64,000 nt of DNA from Paraburkholderia eburnea (GTDB lineage Bacteria; Pseudomonadota; Gammaproteobacteria; Burkholderiales; Burkholderiaceae): assembly GCF_002917095.1 (NCBI RefSeq), contig NZ_PQGA01000001.1, forward strand, positions 919,782 to 983,781, read 5' to 3'. Under the pieces are notes generated by a model. The model was given only the letters and a program-made list of their open reading frames with translations. It searched no databases and was not told the origin of the DNA. Shown piece by piece: positions 50,337 to 61,297 of the stretch (its first letter is position 1; each line of letters opens with the position of its first letter). Position numbers and translations under genes: made by a program.

Positions 50337-50659
50337 GGTTCGACAGGTTTCTCGTTGGGCGCCGCGGGGCGTGCGCTCTCGTGTGCACTCTTGCGCGCGC
50401 TGGCCGTTCGGCCGGCTGGTGAGCCCCACGCGGAAAACAGAAGATATGCGGACGATATACGGACAAATCGACCGGAATCAACACACCGCCGGCCACCTTG
50501 CGCGCAATCGGAGCATTCGGCAGCAGGGGCGAAAGCGGCGCCACGCAGCCATGCCGGCAGCCCGCCGTGACGATGGATCACAGCGCCGCAACTGTATTTC
50601 GGATGGTGAAAATTTTAACACGACGGGCCAGGCTTCGCCCGCCCACCGGAGTTTCGCCC
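50337..50659. other. Divergent def / dprA region
   Basis: About 320 bases of promoter and leader sequence. No strong promoter or hairpin was fixed. A frame opening into dprA from 50498 has no family resemblance before the dprA ATG. Confidence 0.35.
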
Positions 50660-51877
50660 ATGCCGATACCCACGCCCTTGCCGCTCCTGACCGATGAACT
50701 CAGCGCCTGGTTGCGCCTGGCTCATGCGCGCGGCCTGAAGCCGGCGGCGCTGCGTGCGCTGCTCGGCGCTTTCGGGCTGCCGCAACAGGTGCTGGCCCAG
50801 CCGTTCGACGCGCTTGCGGCGGTTTGCGGGCGTGAAGCCGCGCAGGCCGCGCTCGCGCCGCCACCCGCCGATTTCGCGCAACAGCTCGCCGCCGTGCAAG
50901 CCTGGCGCGCCTTGCCGGGCAATGCGCTCGTGACGCTCGCCGATCCCGCCTATCCGCCGCGTCTGCTGACGATGCCCGACCCGCCGCCGCTGCTTTACGT
51001 GAAGGGACGGATCGAGCTACTGCACGCGCGCGGCGTGGCCGTCGTCGGCAGCCGCAGCGCCACGCCGCAGGCGCTGGAGGACGCGCGGCGTTTCGCGCGC
51101 ACGCTTGCTGCGGCGGGCGTGGCGGTCGTGTCGGGGCTTGCGCTCGGCGTGGACGGCGCGGCACACGAAGGCGCGCTGACCGAACGTGGCGGCACCGTCG
51201 CGGTGATCGGCACGGGCGCCGATCTGGTCTATCCCGCCGCGCATCGTCCGCTCGCCCAGCAGATCGCCGCGCAGGGCGCGATCGTCAGCGAATGGCCGCT
51301 CGGCACACCGGCGCGCTCGGCCAATTTCCCGCAGCGCAACCGCGTGATTTCGGCGCTCGTGGAGGGCGTGATCGTGGTCGAGGCGGCGATGCGCTCCGGC
51401 TCGCTCATCACCGCGCGGCTCGCCAACGAAATGGGGCGCGATGTGTTCGCGCTGCCCGGATCGATCCATGCGCCGCTCTCGCGCGGCTGTCATCGGCTCA
51501 TCAAGGAAGGCGCGCAACTGGTCGAAACGCCGGAGGAAGTGCTCGAAGCGCTTGGCATCACGCCACCCGCGCAACCGGGCCAGGCAGCCTCGCGCGCGCC
51601 GCGCACCGATCCTGCGACGCGCAGACGCGGCACGAAGGACGCGCAGACACTTCCGCTCGAATTCACCACGCCCGCAAGCGCCAGTTCGCCGCCGCTCGAT
51701 TCACAATCCGAAGCACTGCTCGCCGCGCTAGGCCATGCACCCGCCACGCTTGAAATTCTCGCGCAGCGCACCGACATGGCCGAAGCGGCGCTGCAAGCCA
51801 CGCTGCTGCGGCTCGAACTGGCCGGCCATGTGAGCGCGCTGCCAGGCGGGCGCTTCATGCGGGCGTCCCACTGCTAG
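50660..51877 (+). CDS. dprA: DNA-processing protein DprA
   Basis: 405 residues. Loads RecA on incoming single-stranded DNA during transformation. Rossmann-like core with VAVVGSRSATPQALEDARRF, VSGLALGVDGAAHEGAL, FPQRNRVISAL and SGSLITARLANE. The C-terminus is a winged-helix domain (LEILAQRTDMAEAALQATLL) after a disordered linker. ATG 50660 (MPIPTPLPLLTDELSAWLRL). Confidence 0.92.
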   Translation: MPIPTPLPLLTDELSAWLRLAHARGLKPAALRALLGAFGLPQQVLAQPFDALAAVCGREAAQAALAPPPADFAQQLAAVQAWRALPGNALVTLADPAYPPRLLTMPDPPPLLYVKGRIELLHARGVAVVGSRSATPQALEDARRFARTLAAAGVAVVSGLALGVDGAAHEGALTERGGTVAVIGTGADLVYPAAHRPLAQQIAAQGAIVSEWPLGTPARSANFPQRNRVISALVEGVIVVEAAMRSGSLITARLANEMGRDVFALPGSIHAPLSRGCHRLIKEGAQLVETPEEVLEALGITPPAQPGQAASRAPRTDPATRRRGTKDAQTLPLEFTTPASASSPPLDSQSEALLAALGHAPATLEILAQRTDMAEAALQATLLRLELAGHVSALPGGRFMRASHC

Positions 51878-52009
51878 TGCGCGGCCGTGTTACATTCGCG
51901 CCAAATGCATCATCGAGCCGCGCTGGCGTGCCGTTTCAGACGCTTCAGACGCCACTGCGCCAGCCCGCGCACCATCGACTCTATATAGAAGAGACCGCAA
52001 GGAACGACC

Positions 52010-52387
52010 ATGCCCGCGCTTGACCTCGACACCGACGCCGACCAGATCGCCGAGCGCGTCAGCGACCGCGACACGCTGTTCGTCGCGTGCCTGTGCGCGC
52101 AGTGGTGCGGCACCTGTCGCAACTATCGGGCGACCTTCGACCGTATCGCCGAAGCGCATCCGGAAATCTGCTTCGCCTACATCGACATCGAAACGCACGC
52201 CGACCGCTTCGACGACCTCGACGTGGAGAATTTCCCCACCATCCTGATCGAAGACAGCAACGCCACACGCTTTTTTGGCACCGTGCTGCCGCACGCCGCC
52301 GTGGTCGAGCGCATGCTCGCGGACCTGACGGCGCTGCCGGGCGTAGCCGATGCGCCAAAGCTGCGGCCCGTGCTGATCGAAGCGTAA
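52010..52387 (+). CDS. Thioredoxin-family protein
   Basis: 125 residues of thioredoxin fold. The active site is WCGTC (in CLCAQWCGTCRNYRATF) and the cis-Pro is in VENFPTILI. There is no signal peptide, so it is cytoplasmic. An extra Cys-Leu-Cys stands just before the active site. Partner unknown. Confidence 0.85.
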   Translation: MPALDLDTDADQIAERVSDRDTLFVACLCAQWCGTCRNYRATFDRIAEAHPEICFAYIDIETHADRFDDLDVENFPTILIEDSNATRFFGTVLPHAAVVERMLADLTALPGVADAPKLRPVLIEA

Positions 52388-52678
52388 AACCCGCGCGCGC
52401 CGCCGCTCGAACCCCGAAAGCCAGATCAAGGCTTCGTTCGCCGGCCAGGGCCGTCCCGCTTGCCCGGCGGCGCGCCGCGCCATTATTATTGGCGCCCTTA
52501 CGATCGCGCCAAAAGCGCCTCGCGGGCAGCCAAACCGATGACACGAAAATCGCCGCCCGCGCGCCATGTGCTATAAAGCGGTCGTTAACGAGGCGCCCAA
52601 CGGCGCGCCGGCCACGCGGCCAATCCAGACGGCATAACCGCGGGGCGCCCACCCGGATACACCCACACACAACCAGTC

Positions 52679-55342
52679 ATGTCCAAAGCTCTGATCATCG
52701 CCGAGAAGCCATCCGTCGCGAACGACATCGCGCGCGCTCTGGGCGGATTTACCAAGCATGACGAGTACTACGAAAGCGACGACTACGTGCTGTCGTCGGC
52801 GGTCGGCCACTTGCTGGAGATCGCCGCGCCCGACGAGTACGAAGTTAAGCGAGGCAAATGGAGCTTCGCGAACCTGCCCGTCATCCCACCCCATTTCGAT
52901 CTGAATCCGATCGCCAAGAGCGAGTCGCGGCTCAAGGTGCTCACGAAGCTGCTCAAGCGCAAGGACGTCACGCAGCTGATCAACGCCTGCGACGCGGGGC
53001 GCGAAGGCGAGCTGATTTTCCGTCTGATCGCGCAGCACGCGAAGGCGAAGCAGCCGGTCCAGCGCCTGTGGCTCCAGTCGATGACGCAGCAGGCGATCCG
53101 CGACGGTTTCGCGAACCTGCGCAGCGACGACGACATGCTGCCGCTCGCCGACGCCGCGCGCTGCCGCTCGGAAGCCGACTGGCTTGTGGGCATCAACGGC
53201 ACGCGCGCGATGACGGCCTTCAACAGCAAGGGCGGCGGCTTCTTCCTGACCACGGTTGGCCGGGTTCAGACGCCAACGCTGTCGATCGTCGTCGAACGCG
53301 AAGAGAAAATCCGCCGTTTCGTGCCGCGCGATTACTGGGAAGTACGCGCCGAATTCGTCTGCGCAGGCGGCTTCTACGAAGGCCGCTGGTACGACCCGAA
53401 ATTCAAGAAGGACGAGCACGATCCGGAAAAGCGCGATTCGCGCCTCTGGAGCCTGCCGGCCGCCGAAACCATCGTCGCCGCCTGTCACGGCCGCGAAGGC
53501 ACGGTCACGGAAGAATCGAAGCCGTCCACCCAGCTCTCGCCCGCGCTCTTCGACCTGACGAGCCTGCAGCGCGAGGCCAATGGCCGCTTCGGTTTCTCGG
53601 CGAAGAACACGCTGGGCCTCGCCCAGGCGCTGTACGAAAAGCACAAGGTACTCACCTACCCGCGTACCGACGCGCGCGCGCTGCCCGAGGACTACATCGA
53701 CACCGTCAAGGAGACGATGGCGATGCTCAAGGAAAGCAACAACTACCTGCCGTTCGCCAAACAGGCGCTCGACAAGGGTTGGGTGAAGCCGAACAAGCGC
53801 ATCTTCGACAACTCGAAGATCAGCGACCACTTTGCAATCATCCCGACGCTGCAGGCGCCGAAGAATCTGTCGGAACCGGAACAGAAGCTTTACGACCTCG
53901 TCGTCAAGCGCTTCCTCGCCGTGTTCTTCCCGGCGGCGGAATTCCGCGTCACCACGCGTATCACCGAAGTCTCGGGTCATCATTTCAAGACCGAAGGCAA
54001 GGTGATGGTCGAGCCGGGCTGGCTGCAGATCTACGGCCGCGACACGAGCGGCGACGACGCCAGCCTCGTGCCGGTGCAGAAGGACGAGAAGGTCAAGACC
54101 GACAAGATCGCCGCGCATCAACTGGTGACCAAGCCGCCCGCACGCTACAACGAAGCGACGTTGCTGTCGGCGATGGAAGGCGCGGGCAAGCTCGTCGACG
54201 ACGAGGAACTGCGCGAGGCGATGGCCGCCAAGGGTCTCGGTACGCCGGCCACGCGCGCGGCCATCATCGAAGGTCTGCTCGGCGAAAAGTATCTGGTGCG
54301 CGAAGGCCGCGATCTGATCCCGACCGCCAAGGCATTCCAGCTCATGACGCTGCTGCGCGGTCTGGGCGTGGAGGAACTCACCGCGCCGGAACTGACCGGC
54401 GAATGGGAGTACAAGCTTTCGCAGATGGAGCGCGGCAGGCTCGCGCGCGACGCGTTCATGCAGGAAATCGCCCGCATGACGCAGACCATCGTGAAGCGCG
54501 CGAAGGAGTACGACTCCGACACGATCCCCGGCGACTACGCGACGCTGCAAACGCCGTGTCCGCATTGCGGCGGCCAGGTGAAGGAGAACTACCGCCGTTT
54601 CGCGTGCACGAAGTGCGAGTTCTCGATCTCGAAGATTCCGGGCGGCCGCCAGTTCGAAATCCCCGAAGTCGAAGAGCTGTTGCAGAACAAGACGATCGGA
54701 CCGCTTTCGGGCTTCCGCAGCAAGATGGGCCGGCCGTTCTCGGCGATCCTCAAGCTGTCGTTCGACGACGAGATCAAGAACTTCAAGCTCGAATTCGATT
54801 TCGGCCAGGACGCCGGCTCCGAAGACGGCGAAGCGCCGGACTTCTCGCAGCAGGAAGCCGTGGGCAGCTGCCCGAAGTGCAAGGGCCGCGTGTTCGAGCA
54901 CGGCATGAGCTATGTCTGCGAAAACTCGGTGGCGAATCCGAAGACCTGCGACTTCCGCTCGGGCAAGGTGATTCTCCAGCAGGAAATCGCCCGCGAGCAG
55001 ATGGCCAAGCTGCTGACGGAAGGCCGCACGGACCTGCTGACGAGCTTCAAGTCGTCGCGCACCGGCCGCAACTTCAAGGCGTTCCTGGTCAAGCAGCCGG
55101 ACGGCAAGATCGGCTTCGAGTTCGAGAAGAAAGAGCCGAGCGCAAAGACGGCGGCCAAAACGACGAAGAAAACCGCCGCCAGCGCGGACAGCGGCGAAGC
55201 CGCGAACGATGCGGCCAACGACGCCGCCGAGGCGAGCGCCAGGCCGGCACGCAAGACCGCCGCGAAGACCACGGCAGCCAAGGCCGCGCCCGCACGCAAG
55301 ACCGCTGCCCGCAAGACGGCGGCTCGTAAGACGGGTTCCTGA
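52679..55342 (+). CDS. topB: DNA topoisomerase III
   Basis: 887-residue type IA topoisomerase. Toprim motifs LIIAEKPSVANDIA and NACDAGREGELIFR; active-site Tyr in VLTYPRTDARALPEDY. Two C-terminal Cys4 zinc ribbons (CPHCGG..CTKC; CPKCKG..C). The last ~80 residues are a Lys/Ala-rich tail (RKTAAKTTAAKAAPARKTAA), probably for DNA binding. ATG 52679. A terminator follows. Confidence 0.92.
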   Translation: MSKALIIAEKPSVANDIARALGGFTKHDEYYESDDYVLSSAVGHLLEIAAPDEYEVKRGKWSFANLPVIPPHFDLNPIAKSESRLKVLTKLLKRKDVTQLINACDAGREGELIFRLIAQHAKAKQPVQRLWLQSMTQQAIRDGFANLRSDDDMLPLADAARCRSEADWLVGINGTRAMTAFNSKGGGFFLTTVGRVQTPTLSIVVEREEKIRRFVPRDYWEVRAEFVCAGGFYEGRWYDPKFKKDEHDPEKRDSRLWSLPAAETIVAACHGREGTVTEESKPSTQLSPALFDLTSLQREANGRFGFSAKNTLGLAQALYEKHKVLTYPRTDARALPEDYIDTVKETMAMLKESNNYLPFAKQALDKGWVKPNKRIFDNSKISDHFAIIPTLQAPKNLSEPEQKLYDLVVKRFLAVFFPAAEFRVTTRITEVSGHHFKTEGKVMVEPGWLQIYGRDTSGDDASLVPVQKDEKVKTDKIAAHQLVTKPPARYNEATLLSAMEGAGKLVDDEELREAMAAKGLGTPATRAAIIEGLLGEKYLVREGRDLIPTAKAFQLMTLLRGLGVEELTAPELTGEWEYKLSQMERGRLARDAFMQEIARMTQTIVKRAKEYDSDTIPGDYATLQTPCPHCGGQVKENYRRFACTKCEFSISKIPGGRQFEIPEVEELLQNKTIGPLSGFRSKMGRPFSAILKLSFDDEIKNFKLEFDFGQDAGSEDGEAPDFSQQEAVGSCPKCKGRVFEHGMSYVCENSVANPKTCDFRSGKVILQQEIAREQMAKLLTEGRTDLLTSFKSSRTGRNFKAFLVKQPDGKIGFEFEKKEPSAKTAAKTTKKTAASADSGEAANDAANDAAEASARPARKTAAKTTAAKAAPARKTAARKTAARKTGS

Positions 55343-55385
55343 GGCGAGCCTGACGCGCGGCCTTTTGCCGGGCCGCACGCGTTAG

Positions 55386-55426
55386 CAAAAAAGGCGCAAC
55401 TTCTTTCGAAGCTGCGCCTTTTTTTC
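55386..55426. terminator. Bidirectional terminator after topB
   Basis: Stem AAGGCGCA..TTC / GAA..TGCGCCTT with A and T runs on its two sides, between convergent topB and the LysR gene. Confidence 0.85.
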
Positions 55427-55461
55427 GTCTGAACTTGCGCCAAGGCGGCGCAAATCCGCAT

Positions 55462-56589
55462 TTACAGCGGCGAAATCGCCGAAGTCCGCGTGCGGCTCGT
55501 CGACGTGCGGCCAGCCTTGGGTGTACGTTCAGCGTCCACGTTGCTGCCGAGGCTGGAGTCGAGAAGCTCCGAAATCGGTTCCGCGCCGTCGAATGCCTCG
55601 GGCACCACGGGGTACGCGGCGCCATTGGGCGATGCCGCCATGGCATCGGCCGGACGCGCCTGGCCGTCCTTGACCCACTGCTCGCCAAGCTGGCTGTTCG
55701 GTGTCTGGCTGAAATGCTCGACGAGGTGATCGATGAACGTGCGCACCTTGGCCGGCAAATGGCGGCGGCTCGGATACGCGACGTTGATCTCGACCTGCGG
55801 CAAACGGTAGTCGCCCAGCAGCCGCACCAGACGGCCACGCGTCATGTCGCGCCCGATCAGGTAACTCGGCAGGATCGCGATGCCCATGCCAAGCAGCGCG
55901 AACTGGCGCAGCATTTCGGTGTTATTGGCGACGATCACGTTGCTCGGCCGCACCCGCACTTCCCCATCCGCCCCCGTAAACACGCGCTCGTCGCCCCAAT
56001 ATTCCGAGGGCAGCGACAGCGACGGATGCTCCATCAGATGCTCGGGGCGCGTGGGCGTGCCGTGCTTCTCCAGGTAGGCAGGCGTCGCGCACACGGTCAT
56101 GCAGCCCGTCGTCAGGCGGCGGGTGACGATGCTCGCGCTGCGCATCTGGCGCGCGGTCACGACGCCCAGGTCGAAGCCCTCTTCGACCAGATCGACCTGA
56201 CGATCGACCAGCGTGACATCGGGGATCACCTGGGGATAGCGCTGCGTGTAGGTCTGCAGCACAGGCGCGAGATTGTGCAGGCCGAAGACGACCGGCGCGA
56301 CGATGCGCAGCGTGCCCACGGGCTCGTGGTTACGCGCGACCACCATTTGCTCGACGTCCTCGAGTTCGTCGAGGATCTGGCGGGCGCGTTCGAGATAGAC
56401 CTGACCGGATTCGGTGAGCGAAAGGCTGCGGGTCGTGCGATTGAGCAAACGCGTGCCGAGCCGGCCTTCCAGGTCGGCGACGTGACGCGTTGCAACCGCA
56501 TTGGAGATATCCATTGCCGAGGCGGCCCGGGCGAAACTGCCGAGGTCCGCCACTTTGACGAATACTCGCATCGACTGCAAATGATCCAT
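55462..56589 (-). CDS. LysR-type transcriptional regulator
   Basis: 375 residues. The winged helix-turn-helix is at the N-terminus (GSFARAASAMDISNAVATRH, then LLNRTTRSLSLTESG), followed by a periplasmic-binding-like effector domain to ~300. A further ~70-residue Ser/Thr/Arg tail is not usual for the family. No obvious divergent target gene is adjacent; the upstream region is gene-free. Confidence 0.88.
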   Translation of the reverse strand: MDHLQSMRVFVKVADLGSFARAASAMDISNAVATRHVADLEGRLGTRLLNRTTRSLSLTESGQVYLERARQILDELEDVEQMVVARNHEPVGTLRIVAPVVFGLHNLAPVLQTYTQRYPQVIPDVTLVDRQVDLVEEGFDLGVVTARQMRSASIVTRRLTTGCMTVCATPAYLEKHGTPTRPEHLMEHPSLSLPSEYWGDERVFTGADGEVRVRPSNVIVANNTEMLRQFALLGMGIAILPSYLIGRDMTRGRLVRLLGDYRLPQVEINVAYPSRRHLPAKVRTFIDHLVEHFSQTPNSQLGEQWVKDGQARPADAMAASPNGAAYPVVPEAFDGAEPISELLDSSLGSNVDAERTPKAGRTSTSRTRTSAISPL

Positions 56590-56967
56590 GAGACAACTCC
56601 TGGGTGTTACTTGTCCGCCGAAAACCGGCGGAGGAAACCGGGAATTCTCCTACGACATCAGAATTCGTGCAGAAGTTGCCTCCCTGGCTGCGAATTTCAT
56701 CAAAATTTTCGCTACTGTCACCTAATCTGGGGCGCCGCAACGGCTATTGTTTCCTGTGGCGAAACAATTTTGCGCGATGCAGCGAGACGTCACGCTTGGG
56801 GGCGAACAGAAAACCAAAGGCTATGCCCCGTTTTCCTCCGAACATTGCGACCCTTAAACTGAAAAAGGCCGCTCGAAAGCGGCCCTATATTCAAACTGCG
56901 TTCAAAGTGCGCTCAACAACCTTGAATAATTAGCTAGTGAGCGCTCACATCAATATCGTTCACGATA
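56590..56967. other. Region between the LysR gene and pckG
   Basis: About 380 bases, AT-richer than its neighbours, holding the LysR promoter and the pckG terminator. No gene is seen. Confidence 0.45.
56872..56894 (-). terminator. Terminator of pckG
   Basis: Minus-strand stem GGCCGCT/AGCGGCC with a four-base loop, then five T. Confidence 0.85.
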
Positions 56968-58818
56968 TTAAAAGCGCCCTTCCAGCGCCGTGCGGGCGTC
57001 GCGCAACGCCTGTGGCAAGCCCTGCGCGAGCGTTTCGAACAGCTCCGTGTGCAACGCGAGTTCCGCGCGCCACGCGTTAGCATCGACGGAAATCACCTGG
57101 GCGAACTGCGCCGGCGTGAAATCCAGCCCGCGCCAATCAAGGTCGTCGTAGCGCGGCGAGACGCCGAACGCATGGTCCTCGCCTTGAGCCTCGCCTTCGA
57201 TGCGGCGCACCATCCATTCCAGCACGCGCATGTTTTCCCCGAAGCCCGGCCACACGAACTTGCCGTCATCGCCCTTGCGGAACCAGTTCACGCAGAAGAT
57301 GCGCGGCAGCGTCGCGCCCAGTTGCGTGAGACGCGCGCCCACCTTGAGCCAGTGACCGAAGTAATCGGCCATGTTGTAGCCGCAGAATGGCAGCATCGCG
57401 AACGGATCGCGCCGCACCACGCCTTGCTGGCCGGCAGCGGCGGCCGTGGTTTCCGAGCCCATCGTCGCGGCCATGTAGACACCCTCGGTCCAGTCGCGCG
57501 CCTCGGTCACGAGCGGCACCGTGGTCGAGCGGCGCCCGCCAAACAGGAACGCGTCGATCGCCACGCCCTTGGGGTTCTCCCAATCCGCGTCGATCGACGG
57601 GCATTGCGAGGCCGGCGCCGTGAAACGCGCATTGGGGTGCGCGGCCTTGCGGCCGGTTTCCTTCGCGATCGCGGGTGTCCAGTCGTTGCCCTGCCAGTCG
57701 ATCAGATGCGCGGGGGGCGTGTCGGTCATGCCTTCCCACCAGACGTCGCCGTCGTCGGTCAGCGCGACGTTCGTGAAGATCACGTTCTCCTTGAGCGTCG
57801 CCATCGCGTTGAAGTTGGTCTTCTCGCTCGTGCCCGGCGCCACGCCGAAGTAGCCCGCCTCCGGGTTGATGGCGTAGAGACGGCCATCGGCGCTCGGCTT
57901 GATCCAGGCGATATCGTCGCCGATCGTGCTGATTTCCCAGCCGTTCATCGCGGGCGGCGGAATCAGCATGGCAAAGTTGGTCTTGCCGCACGCCGACGGA
58001 AACGCCGCCGCGACGTGGTACTTGCGGCCCTGCGGCGACTTCACGCCCAGAATCAGCATGTGCTCGGCGAGCCAGCCTTCGTCGCGGCCCATCGTCGAGG
58101 CGATACGCAGCGCGAAGCACTTCTTGCCGAGCAGCGCATTGCCGCCGTAGCCCGAGCCGTAGCTCCAGATCTCGCGCGACTCCGGAAAGTGGACGATGTA
58201 CTTGGTCTGGTTGCACGGCCACGCCACATCCCGCGCATCGGCCGCCAGCGGCGCGCCAACGCTGTGCACGCAGGGCACGAACTCGCCGTCCTCGCCCAGC
58301 ACGTCGTACACGGCGCGGCCCATGCGCGTCATGATGCGCATGTTCACGACCACGTACGGGCTATCGGAGAGTTCCACGCCGATGTGCGCGATCGGCGAAC
58401 CGAGCGGCCCCATCGAGAACGGCACGACGTACATCGTGCGCCCACGCATCGAGCCTGCGAACAGGCCGTCGAGCGTCGCGCGCATTTCGGCCGGCGCCAT
58501 CCAGTTGTTGGTCGGGCCTGCGTCTTCCTTCTTCTGCGAGCAGATGAAGGTGCGATCCTCGACGCGCGCGACGTCCGAGGGATCGGAGCAGGCAAGATAC
58601 GAATTAGGGCGCTTCTGCGGATTCAGGCGGCGCATCGTGCCGGCATCGACCATCTGCTGGCAAAGACGGTCGTATTCTTCCTGCGAGCCGTCACACCAGA
58701 CGATGCGCTCCGGTTGGGTGTGCGCGGCAACGCTTTGCACCCACTCCACCAGTTTTCGGTGGCGGACCCAAGCCGGCGCCTGCGCGGCGGCCTGAGCGGG
58801 AAAATCGGGATGGTTCAT
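56968..58818 (-). CDS. pckG: Phosphoenolpyruvate carboxykinase (GTP)
   Basis: 616 residues. Converts oxaloacetate to phosphoenolpyruvate for gluconeogenesis. The kinase loop is [18 protein letters not shown] with the hyper-reactive Cys; other family blocks are [40 protein letters not shown] and [20 protein letters not shown]. The start, [20 protein letters not shown], and the length are standard. Confidence 0.97.
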   Translation of the reverse strand: MNHPDFPAQAAAQAPAWVRHRKLVEWVQSVAAHTQPERIVWCDGSQEEYDRLCQQMVDAGTMRRLNPQKRPNSYLACSDPSDVARVEDRTFICSQKKEDAGPTNNWMAPAEMRATLDGLFAGSMRGRTMYVVPFSMGPLGSPIAHIGVELSDSPYVVVNMRIMTRMGRAVYDVLGEDGEFVPCVHSVGAPLAADARDVAWPCNQTKYIVHFPESREIWSYGSGYGGNALLGKKCFALRIASTMGRDEGWLAEHMLILGVKSPQGRKYHVAAAFPSACGKTNFAMLIPPPAMNGWEISTIGDDIAWIKPSADGRLYAINPEAGYFGVAPGTSEKTNFNAMATLKENVIFTNVALTDDGDVWWEGMTDTPPAHLIDWQGNDWTPAIAKETGRKAAHPNARFTAPASQCPSIDADWENPKGVAIDAFLFGGRRSTTVPLVTEARDWTEGVYMAATMGSETTAAAAGQQGVVRRDPFAMLPFCGYNMADYFGHWLKVGARLTQLGATLPRIFCVNWFRKGDDGKFVWPGFGENMRVLEWMVRRIEGEAQGEDHAFGVSPRYDDLDWRGLDFTPAQFAQVISVDANAWRAELALHTELFETLAQGLPQALRDARTALEGRF

Positions 58819-59287
58819 CGAAGTGTCTCCAACTGGGCTGATAAAAAATCGTTTCGGCCCTTTTCGACGCTGCTAGCGAGAGGCGCAGCCGCCGCGAATG
58901 GTGTATTCCCCTGTATTTCGGACACCCTGGTTCGCGCGGATGGGCAGGTCGTCAAGGCCTTTATCGGCGAGGGTTCGCAACCGTCTGTAAAGCGGCTTGC
59001 ATCGCGGCCCTTCAAGCTGATAAAAGTGAAAAATTCTCGTTCAAACTGTTGCCAGCCGTATTGAGCGCCGTCGTACCGAACGCAAATTGAGTGCCTGCTT
59101 GTTATCAATTTTCCGCGTCTGTACGTGCAACGAAGGCTTCCCTATATTCATACCAGCCTTCCCGGCGCTGCATAGTGGGATAACCACCAGATGAACACCG
59201 TGTTGCACCGCGCCTTGACGACTCGCGACGTGCCTCACTACCCCAAGCGCTTCACCCCGAATTGCACCACCCTCTACCCTTGCAGCC
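58819..59287. other. Divergent pckG / dehydrogenase region
   Basis: About 470 bases without a supportable gene. Short frames overlap both promoters and have no family features. No clear promoter was fixed. Confidence 0.35.
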
Positions 59288-60301
59288 ATGAAAATTGCCA
59301 TCCTTGACGACTACCAGGACGCCGTCCGCAAGCTCGACTGTTTTGAACTGCTCGCCGAACACGAGGTCAAGGTCTTCAACAACACCGTGCGCGGCCTTGG
59401 CCAGCTCGCCAGCCGCCTCTCGGAAGTCGAAGCACTCGTCCTGATTCGCGAACGCACGCGCATCACCTCGCAACTGCTCGACAAACTCCCGCATCTGCGC
59501 ATGATCAGCCAGACCGGCAAGGCCGGTCCGCATATCGACATCGCGGCGTGTTCGGAGCGCGGCATCGCGGTGCTCGAAGGCACCGGCTCGCCCGTCGCGC
59601 CCGCCGAACTCACCTGGGCGCTCATCATGGCCGCGCAGCGGCGCATTCCGCAGTACGTCGCCAACCTGAAACAGGGCGCGTGGCAGCAGTCCGGCCTGAA
59701 GACCTCGGCGATGCCGCCGAACTTCGGTCTCGGCCAGGTGCTGCGCGGCCAGACGCTCGGCATCTGGGGCTACGGCAAGATCGGGCGACTGGTGGCCGGC
59801 TACGGCAAGGCGTTCGGTATGCGTGTGGTCATCTGGGGCCGCGAGCACTCGCTCGAAGCCGCGCGCGCCGACGGTTACGAAGCCGCCGCGAGCCGCGAGG
59901 CGCTGTTCGAGGAAAGCGACATCCTTTCGCTGCATCTGCGTCTGCACGACGACACGCGCGGCATCGTCAAGCAGGAGGACCTGCTGCGCATGAAGCCGAC
60001 TTCGCTGCTCGTCAACACGAGCCGCGCGGAATTGCTGGAAGAAAACGCGCTGCTGGGCGCGCTTGCGCACAATCGCCCCGGCATGGTGGCCATCGACGTG
60101 TTCGAAAGCGAGCCGATCCTGCAGGGCTACAGCCTGCTGCGCATGGAAAACGTGATCTGCACGCCGCACATCGGCTATGTGGAGCGCGAGAGTTACGAGT
60201 TGTACTTCGGCGCGGCGTTCCGCAACATCCTGGGTTTCGATGCGGGCGATCTCTCGCACGTGGCGAATCCGGACGCGCTGCAAGGCGGCCGTCGCAAGTA
60301 A
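59288..60301 (+). CDS. D-2-hydroxyacid dehydrogenase family protein
   Basis: 337 residues. The NAD-binding site is LGIWGYGKIGRLVAGYGKAF; catalytic Arg in VNTSRAELLEE, Glu in FESEPILQG, His in CTPHIGYVE. The fold is that of phosphoglycerate dehydrogenase-like enzymes, but without a regulatory ACT domain. Substrate unknown. Confidence 0.87.
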   Translation: MKIAILDDYQDAVRKLDCFELLAEHEVKVFNNTVRGLGQLASRLSEVEALVLIRERTRITSQLLDKLPHLRMISQTGKAGPHIDIAACSERGIAVLEGTGSPVAPAELTWALIMAAQRRIPQYVANLKQGAWQQSGLKTSAMPPNFGLGQVLRGQTLGIWGYGKIGRLVAGYGKAFGMRVVIWGREHSLEAARADGYEAAASREALFEESDILSLHLRLHDDTRGIVKQEDLLRMKPTSLLVNTSRAELLEENALLGALAHNRPGMVAIDVFESEPILQGYSLLRMENVICTPHIGYVERESYELYFGAAFRNILGFDAGDLSHVANPDALQGGRRK

Positions 60302-60322
60302 GCGCAAGGCGCTTCGCAAGCC

Positions 60323-60366
60323 ACAAGGCGGCTCGGTTTTTCGCACCGAGCCGCCTTGTTTCGTTT
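60323..60366. terminator. Strong bidirectional terminator
   Basis: A perfect 15-bp stem, ACAAGGCGGCTCGGT/ACCGAGCCGCCTTGT, with a seven-base loop, followed by a T-rich stretch. It lies between convergent genes. Confidence 0.88.
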
Positions 60367-60380
60367 TACTGCGTACGTTT

Positions 60381-61262
60381 TTATGCGTGCGCCGCAGCGT
60401 CGAGCACGTCGGGCAGACGTTCGAGGAAACGCTGGCCATCTTCATAGCCGAGGTTCCAGGCGTGCTGCATCTGCTGCGGGCTGGTGTAGTCCCAGCTCGA
60501 AATCGGCACCTTCGCCGAAGGCTGGATATAGAGGCGCTGCTGCTCGCCGCCCGCCTGCGTGCGGTGTTTGACCACGAAGGTCTGCGGACGCGGATAGAGA
60601 CGCGTGACCATCACGAGCACGAGGCCCGGCGTGTCGTCGAGCGCCCCCACAGGCACGTTGTCGACCATGCCGCCATCGAGGACCGGACGGCCGTTACGGC
60701 GCAGAACCGGCGTAAACGGCGGTGTGCACGACGACTGCAGCACGAGATCGGCGAGATCCTCGACGCGCTCGCAGGCCTGCGCCGTCACGAACTCCGGATG
60801 GAAGCCGAGCTTCTGGCCGAGCGTCGGATGCAGCGTCTTGCGGATGTGCTTTTCGATGTTGTACGCGATCAGACCCGCCGCCACGGCACTACGCGCGCCG
60901 AGCCAGCGCGGCACGTGCGACACGCCGATGCGGATCTCGGGCGCGTCCTGCAGCTTGCCGAACTGCGGCCCATAGATGTCGAGCAGCGCCTGCCGATAGA
61001 TGCGGTAGTGCGGAAACACCGACTCGCTGCGCAGCAGATTGCCCCAATAGGCGTTGCGCTTGTTGTGCTTGAGCGCTTCCTCGTAATAGCGCATGACCCA
61101 CTGCGAATCGCGCGTGTAGATCATGCAGGCGGTGGCCGCGCCGGCCGAAATGCCCGTAATCACGCGCGGACGGATCTGCAGTTGCGGCTGCACCACGTCC
61201 CAGAACCCCGCCTGCCACCAGCAGCGGTTGCCGCCGCCCGCAAAGACCACCTGATCGAACAT
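60381..61262 (-). CDS. Patatin-like phospholipase
   Basis: 293 residues. Oxyanion loop VFAGGGNRCWW, nucleophile Ser in ITGISAGAATA (GxSxG), catalytic Asp in LDGGMVDNVP. Serine-aspartate dyad lipid hydrolase; the natural lipid is unknown. No signal peptide. The thioesterase gene lies 35 bases upstream on the same strand. Confidence 0.85.
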   Translation of the reverse strand: MFDQVVFAGGGNRCWWQAGFWDVVQPQLQIRPRVITGISAGAATACMIYTRDSQWVMRYYEEALKHNKRNAYWGNLLRSESVFPHYRIYRQALLDIYGPQFGKLQDAPEIRIGVSHVPRWLGARSAVAAGLIAYNIEKHIRKTLHPTLGQKLGFHPEFVTAQACERVEDLADLVLQSSCTPPFTPVLRRNGRPVLDGGMVDNVPVGALDDTPGLVLVMVTRLYPRPQTFVVKHRTQAGGEQQRLYIQPSAKVPISSWDYTSPQQMQHAWNLGYEDGQRFLERLPDVLDAAAHA

Positions 61263-61297
61263 GTCCTTCGTCTCTTCCGGATACCGAACGCGATAGC

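Noticed and set aside
52571..55378. 935-codon open frame antisense to topB
   Set aside because: High GC at third codon positions makes long antisense frames common; the plus strand carries a full topoisomerase with all motifs.
59041..59301. 86-codon minus-strand frame in the pckG/dehydrogenase gap
   Set aside because: No family features, no ribosome site, and it overlaps the dehydrogenase start.
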